From NCBI RefSeq assembly GCF_041821045.1, contig NZ_JBGUAW010000011.1, positions 1-64,000 on the forward strand: a DNA stretch of 64,000 nt. Direction: 5' to 3'. The number at the start of each line of letters is the position of its first letter. The first letter of the stretch is position 1. A program made the position numbers and the translations under genes. This document shows, piece by piece, positions 56,360 through 64,000 of the stretch. Source of the DNA: Thiohalorhabdus sp. Cl-TMA. Lineage in GTDB: Bacteria > Pseudomonadota > Gammaproteobacteria > Thiohalorhabdales > Thiohalorhabdaceae. Under the pieces are notes generated by a model that did not search any database, had not been told where the DNA came from, and saw only the letters and a program-made list of their open reading frames with translations.

Positions 56360-57196
56360 TCACAGACGTTGCTCCAGCAGGCGCTCGATCCGGTCCAGCC
56401 GGGCTATTACGTCCCGGGAAGGCGGCTCCCCGGATCCCGCCGCCGGGGAAACCCCGTCCTGCACGGCCTCCGCGGCCTGCTGGCGATCGTACTGCTCGTG
56501 CTCCCGCTGCATCACCTCCAGGATGATGCCGATGACCATATTCAGGAACACGAAGGCGGCCAGGAAGATGAACGTCACGTAGTACAGCCAGCTGAGTGGA
56601 TAGACGTCCATGGTCTCGTACATGACGTCCGTCCAGTCCTCGAAGGTGGCCACGCGGAACAGGGTAAGCATAGCCACGGAGATGTTTCCCCACAGCTCCG
56701 CGTTGATGTTCCGGAAGGCGATGCTCCCAACCGCGCCGTAAATGTAGAAAATGACGAACATCATGATGGCCACGTAGCCGAGTCGCGGCAGGGCCTTCAC
56801 CAGGGCGTTCACCAGCAGGCGCAGCTCGGGGATGAAGGAGATCAGCCGCAGCACCCGGAAGATCCGCAGCAGCCGCGCGAGCATCACCGAGTGCGCCCAG
56901 CCCATCGGCACCAGACTAACGGCGACCACGAGGAAATCGAAGGTGTTCCAGCCCTTGCGGAAGAAGGCGAGCAGGCTGCGCTCGCTGGCCATGCGGATCA
57001 GGATCTCCACCAGGAAGAAGCCGGTTACCAGGTAGTCCAGGACGTTCAGGCCGCGGAGGATCGAGGGGTCCGGTGAATAGGTCCGCGCTCCCACCACCAG
57101 CCCGGATAGGACGATCACCGAGATAACGAAGACCTCGAAGAGCTTGTTGTCCCGGATCCGTATGAGCTTCGCTCTGATAGCCGCCAAGCGCTCCAA
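56360..57196 (-). CDS. Bacterial voltage-gated sodium channel (NaV) homologue
   Basis: 278 aa from a TTG at 57196, seven bases after GGAGAAAGG; a TTG at 57262 extends it. Six-helix ion-channel domain: S1 FEVFVISVIVLSGLVVGART, S4 with Arg every third residue (MLARLLRIFRVLRLISF), and pore filter FRVATFEDWTDVM, the TFEDWT form of the bacterial sodium/calcium filter. A C-terminal coiled coil (DVIARLDRIERLLEQRL) would assemble the tetramer. It should pass Na+ in response to voltage and supports sodium-linked physiology. Confidence 0.93.
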   Translation of the reverse strand: MERLAAIRAKLIRIRDNKLFEVFVISVIVLSGLVVGARTYSPDPSILRGLNVLDYLVTGFFLVEILIRMASERSLLAFFRKGWNTFDFLVVAVSLVPMGWAHSVMLARLLRIFRVLRLISFIPELRLLVNALVKALPRLGYVAIMMFVIFYIYGAVGSIAFRNINAELWGNISVAMLTLFRVATFEDWTDVMYETMDVYPLSWLYYVTFIFLAAFVFLNMVIGIILEVMQREHEQYDRQQAAEAVQDGVSPAAGSGEPPSRDVIARLDRIERLLEQRL

Positions 57197-57340
57197 TGGG
57201 GCACCTTTCTCCAGTATGATCCATGTCCGTTCCACAGGCCCTCGGCGCCTGTGGCCTGTCAATCAGGCATGCTTCTACCGTATTCGGGAAAGCAATGGAA
57301 GGGACCACGCGCGGCGGGGGACCAAAGCAAGGAGGGGGGT

Positions 57341-57637
57341 TTGGGCACGGAGTGGGCCGTCTACATGATCGAAACACACGCCGGCAGCTATTACACCGGC
57401 ACCACCAAGGATGTCATCAGCCGGTACCAGACCCATGAGTCCGGGGCCGGAGCGCGGGCCATCCGCCTGGCCGGCGGTCCCCGCGGGATCGTCTGGCTAC
57501 GCGAAGGCTTGCCTAAGTCCGACGCCTTCCGCCTGGAGCGGGCCATCAAGCAGCTCTCCCGGAAGGAGAAAGAACGCCTGATCGCCAGGGGGCTCGAATC
57601 CGTTGGTATCGGTCCCGATGGCCGTCCGGAACGGTAG
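57341..57637 (+). CDS. GIY-YIG domain protein
   Basis: 98 aa from TTG 57341 with GGAGGGGGG in front. Compact GIY-YIG nuclease fold of the UPF0213/YhbQ type: WAVYMIETHAGSYYTGTTKD, SRYQTHESGAGARAIRL and LRLE-like FRLERAIKQLSRKEKERLI. The first motif reads VYM...YYTG. Function of this small group is unknown, possibly DNA repair. Divergent from the channel gene. Confidence 0.9.
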   Translation: MGTEWAVYMIETHAGSYYTGTTKDVISRYQTHESGAGARAIRLAGGPRGIVWLREGLPKSDAFRLERAIKQLSRKEKERLIARGLESVGIGPDGRPER

Positions 57638-58148
57638 ATGCGCCCCGCCACGCGGACTGGGCAGTATCCGGGCAGACTCCAATTATGCCAAGATGCTTCC
57701 ATACAATAATTAAAGCACCCCCTAAATTTTATTTATAAAACAGCAACACTCTCCCACATAACACCCCCCCCTTTGAAGAACGGCCCTCCAGGAATAACAA
57801 CCGACATAGCACCCTCGAAAAGCGGAATCCATAGACCGAATATTTATTCTGTTAACTACGTCACCCTCACCCAATACATCCGATTTCCCCTCTATCGTTT
57901 AGAAAAGTATAATCCGGCTTCTCGCACACAGTGTCTTTCTCCGCGACCACCTCTTTGTGAAACGATCTAGCACTGTATAGCTATATATCTGGCAGTCCGT
58001 TCCTCCCCTTATCGCTGTCAGGCCAGTCAGGAACGTATGCCCGATCCAACGGCCCAGGGCTCTGTGCCGCCGCGTCAGCCCCGGCATTGCATATAACTCC
58101 CACGACCCCGGTGATCTGAATTATCCGCTCGACGATAGGGGATTGCCC
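57638..58148. other. 511-base intergenic region before the chemoreceptor
   Basis: AT-rich between about 57690 and 57970. A frame at 57773-57970 lacks a ribosome site and similarity. It must hold the chemoreceptor promoter; a GACGATAG element near 58131 faintly resembles the flagellar sigma-28 -10 box but no matching -35 was confirmed. Otherwise nothing recognised. Confidence 0.45.
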
Positions 58149-59702
58149 ATGCACTGGCTGGAACGGATTCGGCTGCGAAGCAAGCTTTGGATTCTCGGCG
58201 CCCTGGGAATCATCGGCATGGTGCTAGTGTCGGTGCTCGCCATGAATCATTTGCAGGACAGTCTCATGCAGGACCGCAAAGTGATGGTCCGCAATCTGGT
58301 TAAGTCAGCGCACAGTCTGGTGGAGCATTTCCATCAACGCGCTCGGGACGGAGACATGACGGAAAAGGCGGCGAGACAAGCCGCACTCAAGGCCCTGGAG
58401 GACCTGCGTTACGGGAAGAAGCAGTACTTCTGGGTCAACGACATGGGCCCCACCATGGTTATGCATCCCTACAAGCCCGAGCTGAACGGGAAGGACATCT
58501 CCGGAATTGCCGACCCCCGCGGCAAGCACCTTTTCAAGGCCATGGTGCACAAGGTCCGGGTTTCAGGGGCCGGTTTCGTCCCCTACATGTGGCCGAAGCC
58601 CGGATCCGACGATCCGGTGGCCAAGATATCCTACGTTCAGGGGTTCTCCCCCTGGGGGTGGATAATCGGCTCCGGCATTTACATCGAAGACGTGCAGACC
58701 GAGTTCCGCAACGCGGCCTCGAAGCTGCTGGGGCTCAACGCCGTGGTCATGGCGATCTCCGCCGTGCTGGCACTGCTGCTCTTCCGCCTCATCACCCGCC
58801 CCCTGAAGCAAATGGCCGGCAGCCTGGAATCCATCGCCCAGGGAGGAGGAGACCTCACCCAGCGCCTTGATTTGCCCACAAAGGATGAAATCGGACGGGC
58901 GGGTACGGCCTTCAACCATCTCATGGAGAAGCTCCGCGTCCAGATGGGCCACCATCGGGAGCAATCCAACCAGCTCGCCACCGCCAGCGAGGAGCTGAAC
59001 GCCTCGGCTGAGGGTCTGCAGAACAGCGCCCGGGAACAGGTCCAGCAGGTGGAGCAGGTAAATCACTCCTCCCAAGAGGTGAACCGGGTGGTCCAGGATG
59101 TGGCCAACAATGTGAACGAGGTCTCCCAGTCCGCCGGGAAGGTGAATCAGGAGTCCACCAGCGGCAGCCAGGCTGCGGAACAGGCCAGCCGCCAGATGGA
59201 GCAGCTCCGGGAGACCACCGAGAGCGTCAACCAGATCACCGAGACCATTCAGGATATCGCCAAGAAGACCGACCTCCTAGCCTTGAACGCCGCCATCGAG
59301 GCGGCCAACGCCGGGGAGCAGGGCAAGGGCTTCGCGGTGGTGGCCGACGAAGTGCGCAAGCTGGCCGAACAGACCAGCCATGCCACCGAGGATATCACCG
59401 GCATCCTGGAAAAATTCCGCGGCCAGGTGGACGAAAACACCGGCACCATGGACGAGCTGCGCCGGTCCATGGAGAACATCAGCGAGCAGGCCGCATCCAC
59501 CGATCACATGGCAAACCAGATCGCGTCGGCGGCCGAAGAGCTGGCGGCCACCATGAGCGAGAACACCGAGAGCTTGGGTCAGGTGCAGGATGCCGTGGCG
59601 AGCATAACCAGCTCCACCGAGCAGATCCGCCAAGCCGCGGGGTCGGTGGACCAGATGGCCAACCAACTTTCCGAAGAGGTCCGGGGATTCAAGCTGGAAT
59701 AG
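58149..59702 (+). CDS. Methyl-accepting chemotaxis protein with sCache sensor
   Basis: 517 aa from ATG 58149 ([13 protein letters not shown]). Membrane helix at about 15-35. Periplasmic single-Cache domain at about 40-190 ([56 protein letters not shown]). Then a second helix, HAMP ([20 protein letters not shown]) and signalling domain with the hairpin motif [20 protein letters not shown]. No C-terminal CheR/CheB pentapeptide. sCache sensors of this form bind small carboxylates or amino acids; ligand unknown. Confidence 0.95.
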   Translation: MHWLERIRLRSKLWILGALGIIGMVLVSVLAMNHLQDSLMQDRKVMVRNLVKSAHSLVEHFHQRARDGDMTEKAARQAALKALEDLRYGKKQYFWVNDMGPTMVMHPYKPELNGKDISGIADPRGKHLFKAMVHKVRVSGAGFVPYMWPKPGSDDPVAKISYVQGFSPWGWIIGSGIYIEDVQTEFRNAASKLLGLNAVVMAISAVLALLLFRLITRPLKQMAGSLESIAQGGGDLTQRLDLPTKDEIGRAGTAFNHLMEKLRVQMGHHREQSNQLATASEELNASAEGLQNSAREQVQQVEQVNHSSQEVNRVVQDVANNVNEVSQSAGKVNQESTSGSQAAEQASRQMEQLRETTESVNQITETIQDIAKKTDLLALNAAIEAANAGEQGKGFAVVADEVRKLAEQTSHATEDITGILEKFRGQVDENTGTMDELRRSMENISEQAASTDHMANQIASAAEELAATMSENTESLGQVQDAVASITSSTEQIRQAAGSVDQMANQLSEEVRGFKLE

Positions 59703-59729
59703 GGCCCTCTTCGGGGCTCCGAAATGCAA

Positions 59730-59760
59730 AGACCCCCGGAAAGCACTCCGGGGGTCTTCC
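59730..59760 (+). terminator. Rho-independent terminator after the chemoreceptor
   Basis: Stem AGACCCCCGGA/TCCGGGGGTCTT around an AAGCAC loop; the T tract is short (CTTCCTGATTT). Serves the chemoreceptor gene and lies just before the end of the convergent flavoprotein gene. Confidence 0.8.
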
Positions 59761-59774
59761 TGATTTCCAGGAAG

Positions 59775-61208
59775 CTAGGCTATGCTCCTCTTCCCGCCCG
59801 CCGGCATTATGTTCTGGTTGAGATGGAACAGGTTGTCCGGATCGTACCGGTCCTTCACGGCCACCAATCGCTCATGGTTGTCGCCGTAGAGCGCCTGGGC
59901 CGGATCCTCACCCAGTCCCGGGAAGTTCCCGTAACCGCCGGAGGCGCCCTCCATGGACCGCAGCTCGGCCACGCTCTCGCGCACCCAGGTCAGGTTGGCC
60001 TCGCTCTCCGCAGGGTCCTCCCAGTTGGCCTCGAAGGTAAGCATGTAGGGCTTGTCGCGGTGCCAGAAGGCGGTAGCCTCCCGGGGAACCTCGCTCAGGG
60101 CGCCGCCGAGCTGCCAGACGTCCAGGGTGGTCAGCTTCGACGGGCTCGCCGCGCCCCGCCGGGCGATGAACTCCAGGACCGGATCGGTGAGGTCGTCCAG
60201 GTAGACCGCCTTCCAGTAGTAATGCAGCCCTTTCGGATAATCGGCTTCCAGCAGGGTCTGCAGCTCCGTATACCTGTGCACGCCGCTGAAATCGGCCACG
60301 GGACGGGCGAATTCCCGCAAGGGCCCGAACACCCGCTCCGCTTCCTCCGGGGCACCGTTGTAGCTGCCCAATAGGGCGTAGCAAGGCTGGCCCCATTGCT
60401 CCTCGGGGAATTCCTCGATCGCCGGGATGAAACCGTAGAAGGCCAGCACGCTCGCCTCCCGCGGCGCGGTCGCCGCCCACTCCCGGAACCGTTTCATGGG
60501 GCTCGCATCCGCATCGGCGGCGTGCCAGACGAACAGCCCGAACAGCTCCGGACCCACCTCGTGCAGCCGGTACTCGAAGGCGGTGACCACCCCGAAGTTG
60601 CCGCCGCCGCCCTGCAGGGCCCAGAACAGATCCGAATTTTCCTCGGGACTGGCCGTGCGGATGCGGCCATCGGCGGTGACGATCTCCATGGCGGTCAGGT
60701 TGTCGCAGGATAGCCCGAACTGCCGGCGGAGGTGCCCCAGACCGCCGTTCAGGGTCAGGCCCGCGATCCCCGTCACCGATACCGCGCCCAGGGGCGTCGC
60801 CAGGCCGAAAGCCTGGGCTTCCCGATCCACGTCCCCCAGGGTGGCACCACCCTGCGCCCGTACCCTCCGGTGCTGGGGATCCACCCAAACCCCGCGCATG
60901 GCGGACAGATCGATTACGATCCCCCCGTCACATACCGAGGTTCCGGCCACATTGTGGCCCCCGCTGCGCACGGCCACCTCCAGGTGCTGTTCCCGGGCGA
61001 GATTCACCGCGGCGGCCACGTCCGCCGTGCCCCGACACTCGGCGATGAGGGCCGGATGCTTGTCGATCATCCCGTTCCAGATGCGCCGGGCCTGTTCATA
61101 CTCCGGATCGCCGATCTCGATCAGCCTGCCCCGGAAATCCGAGGAAAAAGCGCCCCAGGCCGCGGCATCCACCCTTTCTCCGATCCTGTTTCCTTCCACG
61201 CCGTCCAT
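59775..61208 (-). CDS. FAD-linked oxidase of the berberine-bridge (BBE) type
   Basis: 477 aa. PCMH-type FAD domain with RSGGHNVAG (the His that is 8-alpha-linked to FAD) and LNGGLGHLRRQFGLSCDN. The Cys of the bicovalent group's GxCPTVG motif is absent (VSVTGIAGLTLNGG), so a single covalent link is likely. C-terminal BBE segment YDPDNLFHLNQNIMP. Oxidises sugars or secondary metabolites; no signal peptide, so cytoplasmic. Substrate unknown. Confidence 0.92.
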   Translation of the reverse strand: MDGVEGNRIGERVDAAAWGAFSSDFRGRLIEIGDPEYEQARRIWNGMIDKHPALIAECRGTADVAAAVNLAREQHLEVAVRSGGHNVAGTSVCDGGIVIDLSAMRGVWVDPQHRRVRAQGGATLGDVDREAQAFGLATPLGAVSVTGIAGLTLNGGLGHLRRQFGLSCDNLTAMEIVTADGRIRTASPEENSDLFWALQGGGGNFGVVTAFEYRLHEVGPELFGLFVWHAADADASPMKRFREWAATAPREASVLAFYGFIPAIEEFPEEQWGQPCYALLGSYNGAPEEAERVFGPLREFARPVADFSGVHRYTELQTLLEADYPKGLHYYWKAVYLDDLTDPVLEFIARRGAASPSKLTTLDVWQLGGALSEVPREATAFWHRDKPYMLTFEANWEDPAESEANLTWVRESVAELRSMEGASGGYGNFPGLGEDPAQALYGDNHERLVAVKDRYDPDNLFHLNQNIMPAGGKRSIA

Positions 61209-61643
61209 CGCTCCGCTCCCGCAAAAGTATTCCCGCCGGCCATCCCAACGGCCGCCTTCGCCGTCCAGTGGACCCTTCCCGAGGGCTTCTCAGGCCCGAT
61301 CCGAACTGCCCGCCGCCGCAGACCGCTCCCGACCGGAAACCTGCCCCGGGGAACGGGGCGATACGGACCATCCCCACGGCCGCGCGGATCCCTGCCTCCG
61401 GTCGAAAACGGCTCATTCAATCACTACTACGCCAACGGCGACGGTTTTCAATACTTTTCCCGAGAATAGGGATCGACCGCGCTGATCAGCAGGAATTCCC
61501 CGATCCCGCCAAGCCCATTTACAGGCAAGGGGGTTCCCCGCAATATACCCCCGCCAGGAACGGCCTGATGCGCTCCAGAAGAGCGGGACATGAACGCACG
61601 CAACCGGCCGCGCCGGCCGGGCGGCATAGCCGGAATACAGGGC
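61209..61643. promoter_or_regulatory. Divergent gap between the flavoprotein and SDR genes
   Basis: 435 bases, no gene accepted. Carries the promoters of both divergent genes; an AT-rich TTCAATCACTACTA at about 61417 may be part. A possible upstream start for the SDR at 61590 is treated in its entry. Confidence 0.4.
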
Positions 61644-62540
61644 ATGGAATCACAAAGAATCACGGTTTTTGGCGGCACGGGCTTCCTGGGCAGCCGCATC
61701 GCGCGGCGCCTAGTTGCCTATGGCTGGGAGGTGCGGGTCGCCGCGCGGCACCCGAAGGTTCCGGAACGGGTGACCCCCGAGGCCCCCGTGGAGCTGATGG
61801 AAACCGACATCCGCAGCCCGGACGATGTCCGCACGGCGGTCCGGGGAGTGGCCGGCGCGATCAACGCTGTAAGCCTGTACCAGGAGCACGACGACCTGAC
61901 CTTTCAGGACATCCACGTGGACGGCGCCGAGCGAATCGCCGCCTGCGCTCGGGAGGAAGGTCTGGAGCGGCTCGTCCATGTCTCCGGAATCGGCTCGGAT
62001 CCGGAATCGGAATCCCGCTACGTCGCCGCCCGGGGACTGGGAGAGCAGCGGGTCCGGGAAGCTTTTCCGGATTCCATCATCCTGCGGCCGAGCGTCCTGT
62101 TCGGCCCCGGGGACAGCTTCCTGCAGGCCCTGGACGGCATCACCCGGGCCCCGGTGGTTCCCATGTTCGGTCGCGGAGCCACCCGGCTGCAGCCGGCCTT
62201 CGTGGAGGATGTGGTTTCCGGCATCGGCCAGTCGCTGGTACGGACCGGCGTGACCGGGAAGGTCTTCGAGCTGGGAGGCGGCAAGGTCTACACCTACCGG
62301 GAGATCCTGCAGGTGATCCTCGCCCATCGGCAACGACGCCGGCTGCTGCTGCCGGTGCCCTTCCCGATCTGGCGGGCCCTGGCCGGCGTTGCCGAGCGGT
62401 TACCGGGGCAGCCGCTGACCGTGGACCAGGTCATGCTCATGGAGCACGACAATACGGTGGGATCGGACTTGGCCACCTTCGCGGATCTGGGCATCCATCC
62501 CGCGAGCATCGAGGACCGGATCGCGGTCAGTCTGCCCTGA
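61644..62540 (+). CDS. NAD(P)-binding SDR, NDUFA9-like
   Basis: 298 aa from ATG 61644; an ATG at 61590 adds an Arg/Pro-rich tail. N-terminal Rossmann GGTGFLGSRIARRL, then VHVSGIGSDPESESRYVAAR (in place of YxxxK it has YVAAR) and ILRPSVLFGPGDSFL. Atypical SDR of the complex-I NDUFA9/YwnB type, which binds NADP tightly; may act in membrane-lipid or quinone-related chemistry. Function unknown. Confidence 0.85.
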   Translation: MESQRITVFGGTGFLGSRIARRLVAYGWEVRVAARHPKVPERVTPEAPVELMETDIRSPDDVRTAVRGVAGAINAVSLYQEHDDLTFQDIHVDGAERIAACAREEGLERLVHVSGIGSDPESESRYVAARGLGEQRVREAFPDSIILRPSVLFGPGDSFLQALDGITRAPVVPMFGRGATRLQPAFVEDVVSGIGQSLVRTGVTGKVFELGGGKVYTYREILQVILAHRQRRRLLLPVPFPIWRALAGVAERLPGQPLTVDQVMLMEHDNTVGSDLATFADLGIHPASIEDRIAVSLP

Positions 62541-62565
62541 TCCGGGGTGGCGGGGGGGAAGGCCC

Positions 62566-63114
62566 TCAGACCTTCCCGTCGAGCCCGAGCTGATAGTACT
62601 TGTGGGTGATCTGGTCCTGGTTTTCCAGTAGCCAGTCGATGCTCGGCTCGTGGTTCATGGCCCGCTGGATCACCTGGGTAGTGGCCTTGCGGTGGGTCTC
62701 GAACAGGGTCTTGTGGTCGATCTCCTGCTCTTCGAGGATCACCGGGTTCAGCCATACCGAGTAGATGATCCCGATGTCGTTCACCTTTTCCTTGGGGATG
62801 TCACCGTTGCGAACGGCATCCAGAACGCCGTTGGCGATGGCCCCCTGGACGGTACCCATGAGGATATTGGTGTAACGGCGGTTATCCACGGTGACCTTGC
62901 TGACCATCAGGGTCGCGGGCCGGACCATGACGTCGCCGTTCAGCAGGGCAAAGACCTTGGTGTGGCCCGCGGTCTGGTTCCCGTTCAGCTGCGCCATGGC
63001 ATGGCCCACCGGCCCGTCCAGCTCGCCGATGACGATCTCCGGCTCCGCCCCGGTACCCGGCGCCGCGCCGCCCACCAGGGTCTCGGCCATACGCATTCCG
63101 ATTCGCTCGGCCAT
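62566..63114 (-). CDS. Formaldehyde-activating enzyme (Fae)-like protein
   Basis: 182 aa from ATG 63114 with AAGGAG seven bases upstream. Fae core: VRPATLMVSKVTVDNRRYTN, GTVQGAIANGVLDAVRNGDI, GIIYSVWLNP and FETHRKATTQVIQRAMNHEP. In true Fae the catalytic His lies in AHIDLIIG; here the aligned segment reads AEPEIVIG, so Glu replaces it. This is probably a Fae paralogue without, or with altered, tetrahydromethanopterin/formaldehyde chemistry. No methylotrophy genes are nearby. Confidence 0.88.
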   Translation of the reverse strand: MAERIGMRMAETLVGGAAPGTGAEPEIVIGELDGPVGHAMAQLNGNQTAGHTKVFALLNGDVMVRPATLMVSKVTVDNRRYTNILMGTVQGAIANGVLDAVRNGDIPKEKVNDIGIIYSVWLNPVILEEQEIDHKTLFETHRKATTQVIQRAMNHEPSIDWLLENQDQITHKYYQLGLDGKV

Positions 63115-63559
63115 ATTGCGCTCCTTATGCTTTGAGGTTGCGAAAGGCAGCCGGAGGGTCCGACTGCCCGAATTCCGTGAAAAAACTGTGGGGCTGGAAT
63201 CCAACCTTATGGTGCGGAAGCCGCACGCAGAATACGCATTCTAGCATACGCCCCCTTCCGCCCTGGCCCACTCCTGGTATTCCCCGGCAAATCTTCCTCG
63301 GTCGGTTACCGCCTGCCCGAAACATCGGCTTTACGATCCCACCTTTCTCTACCTGATTTCGGTCAGCCTCCCCGGAAATTTCTTACGGAAGGCTGTATAC
63401 CCCTTATTATCTATTGCTTCCGATGGCCGCTTTTCCAAGACTTCCCGTCAGTTCATGCCCTCGTTCCGTATACCCGAAAAGCCGAAGGATGCGATTTCGG
63501 TCACGAGCCGCCGGTGACCCGGCATCCCGCCTTTTCCCTGATTGGAGCTGCCCATTCGC
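63115..63559. other. 445-base gap between the Fae-like and second chemoreceptor genes
   Basis: No gene seen. Promoters of both divergent genes are expected here. An AT-richer run lies at about 63380-63420 (TACCCCTTATTATCTATTGC, 63399-63418). No hairpin terminator or repeat was identified. Confidence 0.4.
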
Positions 63560-64000
63560 ATGAAACGCCCGAACTTCCACAAACGGTTCTCCCTCGGCAA
63601 CCTGAAGATGGGCTGGAAAATGGCCCTGGCCCCGGGCCTGGCCATACTTGCCATGGTTGCGGTCTATGCCCTGACGCAGCTCTACCTGGGCCGCTACAGC
63701 ACGGCGGTTACGCAGACCGAGTCGGGAACCCGGTTCATCCGCCTCACCAAGGAAATGCGGATTGCCGAGAAGAACTACATCAGCCGGCAAAGCGAAAAGC
63801 AGGCCGAGCGAATCGGGCAGCTCTCGCAGCGGATGGAACAGCTTGCGGAGGAAACCCGGGCCCGGTTGTTGGAAGGCGGCGACAATCCGGACCGCCTGGA
63901 TGCCGTGGCGGAGGCCAACGCGGCCTACGCCCGGGCCTTCGAGAAGTTCTCCCGGCTCCAGGAGGAATCCCGGCAGGCCTCTGAGGCCATGCTCGGAGCG
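63560..64000 (+). CDS. Methyl-accepting chemotaxis protein (partial, N-terminal part)
   Basis: 147 codons seen from the ATG at 63560, open to the window end. Begins MKRPNFHKRFSLGNLKMGWK, a basic cytoplasmic tail, then a membrane helix (MALAPGLAILAMVAVYALTQ) and a helical periplasmic domain. RIAEKNYISRQ and the even spacing of charged residues suggest a helical-bundle sensor (HBM or 4HB type), unlike the Cache sensor of the other chemoreceptor. The signalling domain is outside the window. Confidence 0.85.
   Translation, partial: MKRPNFHKRFSLGNLKMGWKMALAPGLAILAMVAVYALTQLYLGRYSTAVTQTESGTRFIRLTKEMRIAEKNYISRQSEKQAERIGQLSQRMEQLAEETRARLLEGGDNPDRLDAVAEANAAYARAFEKFSRLQEESRQASEAMLGA

Overview
The window is a GC-rich chromosomal segment of a Gram-negative bacterium, most likely a gammaproteobacterium. 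The grounds are LPS export (lptD), outer-membrane chaperone (surA), rlpA, lipoprotein signals, TonB-dependent uptake and the classical gammaproteobacterial order lptD-surA-pdxA-rsmA. A bacterial NaV-type sodium channel and two chemoreceptors suggest a motile organism that uses sodium gradients. The closest genus cannot be named from sequence alone. No rRNA, tRNA, CRISPR array or intact transposase gene was seen.

Left edge (1-3.7 kb): two minus-strand lipoprotein genes. One is a helical-repeat/CHAT-domain lipoprotein cut by the window edge, the other an AT-rich orphan. A pfpI-like gene broken by two single-base frameshifts follows. Core block (3.8-28.7 kb): gatCAB (minus) diverges from a cell-shape and wall operon (mreBCD, mrdA, rodA, rlpA, dacA, D-amino-acid transaminase, ybeD, lipB, lipA). 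Then come an exported coiled-coil protein, lptD, surA, an rqcP-like S4 gene, pdxA, rsmA, clpS-clpA and aat. Several intergenic gaps here hold long inverted repeats of the MITE/REP kind.

Middle (28.7-43.4 kb): a DUF3108 protein diverges from a membrane diguanylate cyclase. An AI-2E-type permease, small exported proteins and a deletion-damaged thioredoxin/NHL gene follow. Next is a cytoplasmic molybdopterin oxidoreductase coupled to an uncharacterised ATP-grasp-like protein, then an MFS carrier and a YhiN-type flavoprotein. An iron-type cassette (palindromic operator, PepSY membrane protein, Cys/His-rich small protein, TonB-dependent siderophore receptor) closes this part.

Right part (43.4-64 kb): accessory and housekeeping genes are mixed. 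They include a lipoprotein, a CMD-family protein, a broken TrkA-C gene, a HAD phosphatase with PPK2, and a frameshifted diacylglycerol-kinase-type gene. Uup, a TM2 protein and dTDP-rhamnose precursor genes rfbBA follow, with a BioF2-type acyltransferase. After an AT-rich intergenic island come a phospholipid-methyltransferase-like gene, a SirB2 protein, the NaV channel, a GIY-YIG protein, a Cache chemoreceptor, a BBE-type flavoprotein, an NDUFA9-like SDR, a Fae-like protein without the usual catalytic His, and the start of a second chemoreceptor. Two regulatory themes stand out: GTAAA-N-TTTAC palindromes near both polysaccharide-region promoters, and a perfect 8+6+8 palindrome before the PepSY gene. 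Several genes are broken by single-base losses, partly in G/C runs, which raises the question of real decay versus assembly error.
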